NCBI GenBank assembly: GCA_035591015.1
Contig: JAXIUW010205954.1
Location: 1 to 11,246 of the forward strand
DNA length: 11,246 nt
DNA from: Cephalothrix simula
Taxonomy: Eukaryota; Nemertea; Palaeonemertea; Archinemertea; Cephalotrichidae
Direction of reading: 5' to 3'
The position numbers were made by a program, and so were the translations under genes. The notes beneath the pieces were generated by a model. The model worked only from the letters and a program-made list of their open reading frames with translations. It ran no database searches and had not been told where the DNA came from. The first letter of the stretch is position 1. Every line of letters starts with the position of its first letter. This document shows positions 1 to 6,600 of the stretch, piece by piece.

Positions 1-430
1 GGATAAGCGTATTCTCAAGTTGTGTATTCGCATGTCACGTAACCGTTAGTCGTACAACAGCGCACAAGTAGCAAATACATGTAGCCTATCTACATGTACA
101 CATTGAAGAATAGGCGACTCGCGCATCCACAAGTGTCGAATCGCATATCCGTAAATTTTGACCACGTACTTACGTATTCACGAACTCTCCAATGTATGGA
201 TACGTGATTCGAGACTTGCGGATACGCCAGTCGCGTACATCATGTACATGTACCGATATGCGACATGGGGATACATGAATCGCACATTCTCCAAAGTGCG
301 GATACGCAACTTGCGAATACGCGATAAATACGCGATTCGCGACTTCGGATGTACATCTGGGCCTTGATCTTTTACAACTAACGGATACGCAATCCGCGAC
401 ATGCCAATATACAAATCGCAACTTCTCCAA
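1..430. repeat. Degenerate minisatellite of self-complementary units
   Basis: Diverged copies of a unit close to GGATACGCGATTCGCGACTT recur, with clear copies starting near 198, 220, 269, 300, 328, 383 and 406. The steps of 22 and 23 bp (198 to 220, 383 to 406) suggest a unit of that size, with irregular spacing elsewhere. Weaker copies, some inverted, continue to the left edge. Each unit is partly palindromic (ATACGCGATTCGCG), so both strands look alike, and the array is much richer in CpG/TACG than the surrounding intron. It lies in the NUP62 intron after coding exon 7. Confidence 0.6.
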
Positions 431-499
431 CGATGTGTTTCCACAACTGTGTTGTAGTAGGCTAAACTAATGCCCAAACTTCACAAAAATTAGGTATAC

Positions 500-659
500 C
501 TTTTCGCCATTTTCTATAAGTAATCGATCCCAAGCATTAACCATTGTGGCTTGTTGTAAAAATATTTTTTCTTGTTCTTCAAGTTCCATTGTCCATTTAT
601 TAATGCCCTCTTCCAGTTGGCGATAATTCATTGTCTGTTGCTGAGCTGTTGAGGCAGTT
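500..659 (-). CDS. NUP62: NUP62 coding exon 7 (start of Nsp1_C coiled coil)
   Basis: A 160-nt exon encoding residues 366-419. It contains INKWTMELEEQEKIFLQQAT and NAWDRLLIENGEK, the most conserved signature of the Nup62/Nsp1 family. The acceptor is TTCTTTTGTAG and the donor GAAAAG|GTATACC. The phase 0 end implies further coding exons to the left of the window. No continuation of the coiled coil (the usual heptad Leu/Glu/Lys pattern) is visible between 1 and 499. Confidence 0.96.
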
Positions 660-3600
660 CTACAAAAGAAATTATGGTACACGTATTAAAACATTTTAAG
701 ACTAATAGAATATTTTGTGAAAATAAATCTTTGAATCTAGGCATTTATTGAATGATTTTTTGCGTATTTCTAACCCTAAAAAGGTGCCTTTTTATATGTT
801 AGGTGATGCTATTGCTATACATATAGACCAACGTCCATATGAAGTGCATAGAGCTCTTCGGGCGCTTATTAGCCAGTATAACCTGAGTAGCCAGGTGACC
901 CTGAGTAGCGAGTACTGTCTTAGCTTTACATTTATTTAGTCCAGTCACACCAGCTCCATTTAAGGACTTCGGTGGTAATAACCCCGCTACCAGAGTAAAA
1001 AACTATGAAAACGGGTAAATCGGTCGAGTAGGTTACATTTGACGAGGCGCAGACGAGCTAAATATATACATACGAGCGTGATATACCCTTTATAATAATA
1101 AAAAAGGCTTCTAAAATATTAGTTATGGAAAGAAGCTAAAACATGAAAAAAGGCAGAAAAGTAGATTTCGAGAGATGAATAACAAGTAAATGAATGGGAT
1201 ACACATAAGTTATTCCATCTATGACCAAATATAAATGTTGTTATCAACAATCGTTTACATTTGGCCATAAAGTGCCCACACCTGCACCTGCACCTAAAAG
1301 ATCCGTGCAGTTTCGTTTAAATAGCTGATCGAAAATCTAGTCCCGAGTACGTGCCGGTCGTCAAATGTAAAGAATGTAAGCTTGATAAAAAAGGGGTAAA
1401 TGTAAATGTAAATTAAAACTCCTTTATCAATGGCACGGTACACACTTTAGTGTGTGAAGATAAAAATATTCAAAACGAATTTTTGTACACAATGGTTTTT
1501 ATATAAAACTTACGTCGAAGTAGTTGATGATAAGGTTGCTGCAGTAGAACCAAAGCCTATTGACGTTGCACCTCCAAGTGCACCGGTAAGTGCAGAGCTT
1601 GTGGTTGTTGCTGTTGCTGTGGTACTTGCCCCTTGAAAAATAATATAAAAAACAATCAATAATGAATTTAAATCATTGCTCGTTTTACAGCTAAGAGAAA
1701 GCATTAGTTTTTGTTGAACAAAACTGAGTGTAGATTTAGATGGTTTAATACTTTCCATTTACTGAACTTGGTGGCCTAAACAACTCCTTATCAAATAAAG
1801 AATATGATATGTTGCACCCTGAGCATGGGAAACACTCGGCTCAGGACAGGTATGTGGATTTGGGGTCATAGTAAAAATAGACATTCACGAATGGCGTAAC
1901 TTTTAACTCTTTTTTGAACCCCTACCCTAAATAAAAATTGTCATTTTTTCAAAAAAATTCAGTTTTTTTCATGATCCCATATTGCAAATAAAGGTGTTAA
2001 TAATATTAGCTCATATAGACGGCCCAAGTATGGGAAACAATTACCTATATCAAACTATTCTAAAAGATAATAAAAAAGTCAATATAATTCAATTTAAATA
2101 GAAATATAAGTGCTTAATAAAACAAAAATAATCTGATCTTTGTTTTAGTATTCAAAGTAAAATTCAAAGTAAAATTAACTCGTACCTCAATCTGAGTTTA
2201 AATTTATATATGTATATATTCAATAGGTGCAATATAACAAAAAATATAGAATCCAAATAAATAATATACCGGCAGTAATAAATACACAAATGGGTGGAAA
2301 AATTGGAGGCACCGTAAAACGGTAAAATTTCGGTACCCCCGTCGAGATCCTCTAGAAGGGCATCGGACCCTTTTAATCCTATACATTTTGGAAAGGGAAG
2401 TTACGTACCATAGGAGGGTTTTTCACCCCACCTGGTGGTGAGTGGTGCCGGATAACGAGAAAAAAATTCGGAAATAGACTGAGCCCCACCTTTAGTGGTC
2501 GGATGTTAAGGGAACACCCCAAATCGTTCAGGTTAGATAAAAACTAGCTGCATGTTGTTGGCATATCAAGCATACTAAATAGCGCAAATATTGGGTTCTT
2601 ACCCAAAGGGGGTCAGTCAAAGGTCATAAGATCCCCTATGAGCATTGAAATGAATTAACCTAGCTAGGACCCCGGTATTTGTCATTTAGTATGTTTGATA
2701 TACGAAACACCTATTATAGCCAGTTTTGGTCTAACCTGAACGATTCGGGCCCGTTCGGGGTGTTCCCTTAACACCCGACCACTAAAACGTTTTGCACATT
2801 TTGCGCCACCATTCACCAGCAGGTGGGGCAAAAAATTAAAAAAGCCCTCCCATTGTGTGTCACTTTTCATGCCCTTTTTCAAAAAATGTATAGAGTTAAG
2901 GGGTTCCCGATGCCCCTTCTATTCTCGATGGGGGCCAAAATTTGTACATTTTACGGTGCCTCATCAAATTGTTTCCATCCATTTGCGTAATATTAATTTC
3001 TTTCTCTTGCAATAATGCCTCTTTTGCACTATCTTTTATCTTCCAGTTATTTTCTCAAGTATCCGTATTCTCAATCTTGATTTTTCCGGCGTCCTTAATG
3101 TTATTGTTACATGTACATTTTCCGGCGTCCTTAATTTTACATTTTTCTATCATTCTACGATCAATTTTTTCAAATTCTCCAAGAATATTTTCAACTTCGA
3201 CTGTATCAGCGAAATCCCAATGTTCATGCGCTAAAGTCGCTTTTTTCAACAAATAGCTCCATTTAAGAATTTCCTTATTTAGCCTCTGATAATTTTCTCT
3301 CACTGTCGAACGTTTATTCTCTAATTCTAATTGTTTATTTTTCAATTCTTCTTCCTCAAGTTTCAAACCTTTTTCAACAGCTTCGAGTTTCTCTAATGCG
3401 TCTACCCCCTCCGAATAAATATCTGATACAGTCGAAATTTTAGTACAAATATCACTAAACAATACAGGTCTATGGCCAGACTTGCATTCTTCACAAATTC
3501 TTTGCCCACAATGACTGCATTTAAAGATTTCGCCTTCAGATTTACAAATCGGGCAAAATGATTTCGCTCTTTCAACTTCAATCAGAGACATAAGTAACGG

Positions 3601-6600
3601 ATTTGCAGACATTTTCGTGATATCATTCGGGTCGATTTCGGCATCCGCGCGGCACACAGGGCATCTTATTTTACCATCTTTACCGATGCCAGATAAACAC
3701 TTTTTGCACAAAGAATGTTGACATTTTAGTGTTAGTGGGTGATAAAGCAAGTCCAAACAAATTGGGCATTCAAGGAAATCCGCTAGTTTTGAACATGAAT
3801 CTTCCATACCTGTGGAAGAAATGGGCCAGAATCAGGAATAGCCCAATCTATATGTCAATTTTCAATGAAAAAATGAGTTCGGCTATTCAAAATTTGAATG
3901 TACATACACAATTGCCTGGAAAAATTGTTGGAGGAGCAACAAAAAGGGCTTCCCCCTAAGTCATCTATTCGTAATATTACCCTAGGAAAACTATACATTT
4001 TTGGAAAGGTCCCGGAACGAATTTTATTATGTTTTAGTTTTCAATGAATTTCGACCAACTGTGGCGCCCCTAGCGGCTAAAATATGAATTTCAACTTCTG
4101 AGTATCGTTAGCAGATAGGTAAACATGGATGGTGGAAATGAACTCAGCGCACCATTCTTAGTTTATGTGGGCCATTTTGATTATCAAAATCAAAATAACA
4201 CTCTATGACATCAACATCAAAAGGACGTCTTTAATGTCATAGGGAGTTATTTTGATAATCAAAATGACCCACATCAACTAAGAATGGTGCGCTGAATTCA
4301 TTTCCACCATCCATGTTTACCTATCTGCTAACAGTACTCAGAAGTTGAAATTCATATTTTAGCCGCTAGGGGCGCCACAGTTGGTCGAAATTAATTGAAA
4401 ACTAAAACATAAAATTCGTTCCGGGACCAGTTTCGTTGTACTCAGAAGGCGAAATTAACATTTTTGCCGCTAGGGGCGCCACAGTTGGTCGAAATTCATT
4501 TAAAATCAAAACAGACCAAAGTTCGTTCAAAACCTTTCCAAAAATGTATAGTTTTTCAAGGTTAACGTTACGAATAGATGAATTAGGGGGACAGCACTTT
4601 TTTGTTGCTCCTCCGCCAATTTTTCAAGGCAGATGTGTATACATGAACACAAATTTTCGATTTTTTTCAATGGAGGATCCTTTAGGGTCACATCAGGCCC
4701 CCAGACACGAAAATTGGTAAGGTTCAGAACTCTTGAGTCAGATATATAATATAACAGTATAGTTTATTTGTTGAAGTATTGACTTACCTAATTTCAAAGT
4801 CAAACCAGTTGTTGCTGCTGATGTAGTTGCAGGCGTTGCACCCAATTTCAACCCACCTGCGGCTAAAAAGGAAACAACATAGGTTTTATGCTACCGGTAC
4901 ATAAATTCATTACAAGCAGATAAAAAAACGACTTTCGGTATATTTCGAAATCTGTTCGAACGATTTTTTAATTGTTACGTGCCATGATTAAACGATGTTG
5001 GTGGCGCACCTCGGTTCCTCATCCGGAGAGCTAAGCTGTACCACGGTATACCTCGAAGACGAGTTTGAGTTTGAGTTAAGTTTTGATTATAGCATTGCCA
5101 GTGGTTACAGGCGCTGAACTAGGCCGATGTCCTAATATCCTTCGTCATGGCTTGCGTGTGTTCGAGTCTTACCATCGGCAGATCGCGAGATGCTGGGTCG
5201 CTCGGTCAGCGTTAAAAAAGTGGAGCGGGGACTAGGAACTGCGAAAGCGCCCGAAGAGCTCAGAACACTTCATATGGACTTGAAGTGGCCCCCTTTCCTC
5301 TGGGATAAAAACCCCCGACTCTTAGCGGTATATAGAAAATAGCGAAAGCCGATGACATTTCATTCATTCATTCATACACCGGATATCTATTGTACACTCA
5401 AGTCCAAGGCCTTCCTCTCAGTTTGCAGCACTGAGCTCCAGGAGCCCTAACCCGTCACGAATTCACGACCTTCGGATCGCGTGTCGGACTCTCTACCAAC
5501 TGAGCTAAGCCCCCCCAAGGCCGTGCACGTACATGTATATGTACACAATATTTCGAAGCCCTAAATGATAAACGCGAAATTCGACGCGATATGGAGCTTC
5601 GAGACGGGGACAAATCTTAAACCCAAAAAGTAATATCAAATTATGACGCCACTAGACTACGACCTCTCAAACATACCTGGTGTAGGAGCAACAGCTTGGA
5701 ATGGTTGTTTTGCAGCCGTGCTTGCTGATCCGGAAGCTGGCAAACCTAATAATATTAAATACATTTAGTTTTAATACTTTAAATTATAAAATTTATTAAA
5801 TACGACTATCTACATGTAAATCTCCAAAAGGCAATAGAAAATGAATTTCAAGCTTCGGCAGAATCAGTAGCACATTTCAATATGCTACTGGCACAATTTA
5901 ATACTAACCAAAACTTATGCCCCCAGTTGAACTTGGAGCGGGTGCAGATGTGGCCGCAGGTTTCGCACCTAAAGCAAAACCAGTTGCCGCCGGAGCAGTA
6001 CTACCAGGAAGTGAAAAACCACCTAGACCACTTGGAGCTAAAAGAAAGAAAGAAAAGACATTACCAAAACAGCATTTGCGCCCATAAAGACCAGTGAACC
6101 TACTTCATGGAAAGTTTGTCTTGAAATGGCCGCGAAAAGGATGCCTATCCGTATTGAATGCCATTACGGGCTGTATACTTTGCATATTGCCGACGAAAGA
6201 AACCCATGGATAATGTCCACTACTGGGATGACCTACCTTAAGCTCCATTTCTAATTTGAAACAGGAAGTAGCAAAAGAAATCCCAAGGTCACCAATAAAC
6301 TTTTAAATTTCTTTTTTCTCAATTTTTTTTTCAAAAATAAGGCTCTAATTATAGTTACATACAGGCATCAAAATTTTTGGGAAAATATTTCTCAACTCTC
6401 TTGAACTATTTCATTTGTAACCGTGTAATTTTTCTTAAAAATTTCAAAATTTTTCAATTTACAAATGACATAGTTCAAGAGAATTGAGAAAAGTTTCCCC
6501 AAACATGTAACTAAGCCGAGCCTTATTTTTGACAAAAAAATGAGAAAAGAGAAATTTAAAAGTTGTTGGTGACCTTGGGATTTTTATGCTACTTCCGGTT

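Noticed and set aside
1-430. A CRISPR-like array.
   Set aside because: Units are degenerate, irregularly spaced and self-complementary without unique spacers, and the window is eukaryotic.
748-939. A 63-codon plus-strand open frame reading PFYMLGDAIAIHIDQRPY.
   Set aside because: No recognisable domain, no splice or neighbouring exon to join, and the length is expected by chance.
2331-2358. Resemblance to a cloning-vector polylinker (GGTACC, GATCCTCTAGA).
   Set aside because: The opposite arm of foldback F1 carries a diverged natural counterpart of the same stretch, so it is part of the element and not contamination.
3055-3807. The RING gene as a processed retrocopy.
   Set aside because: It is a single coding exon but has a strong splice acceptor just before the ATG and no poly(A) tract at its 3' side. 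Single coding exons are also common in invertebrate TRIM genes.
5449-5518. A tRNA gene on the minus strand.
   Set aside because: The A box is good, but the anticodon stem has a mismatch, the T-arm is degenerate and the acceptor stem does not close, so it was called a SINE remnant.
5909-5930. A GC-type donor (GGGGGCATAAGT) ending NUP62 exon 3 earlier.
   Set aside because: The GTTAGTATT donor a few codons on is canonical, keeps phase 1 and retains ISFG, a repeat motif.
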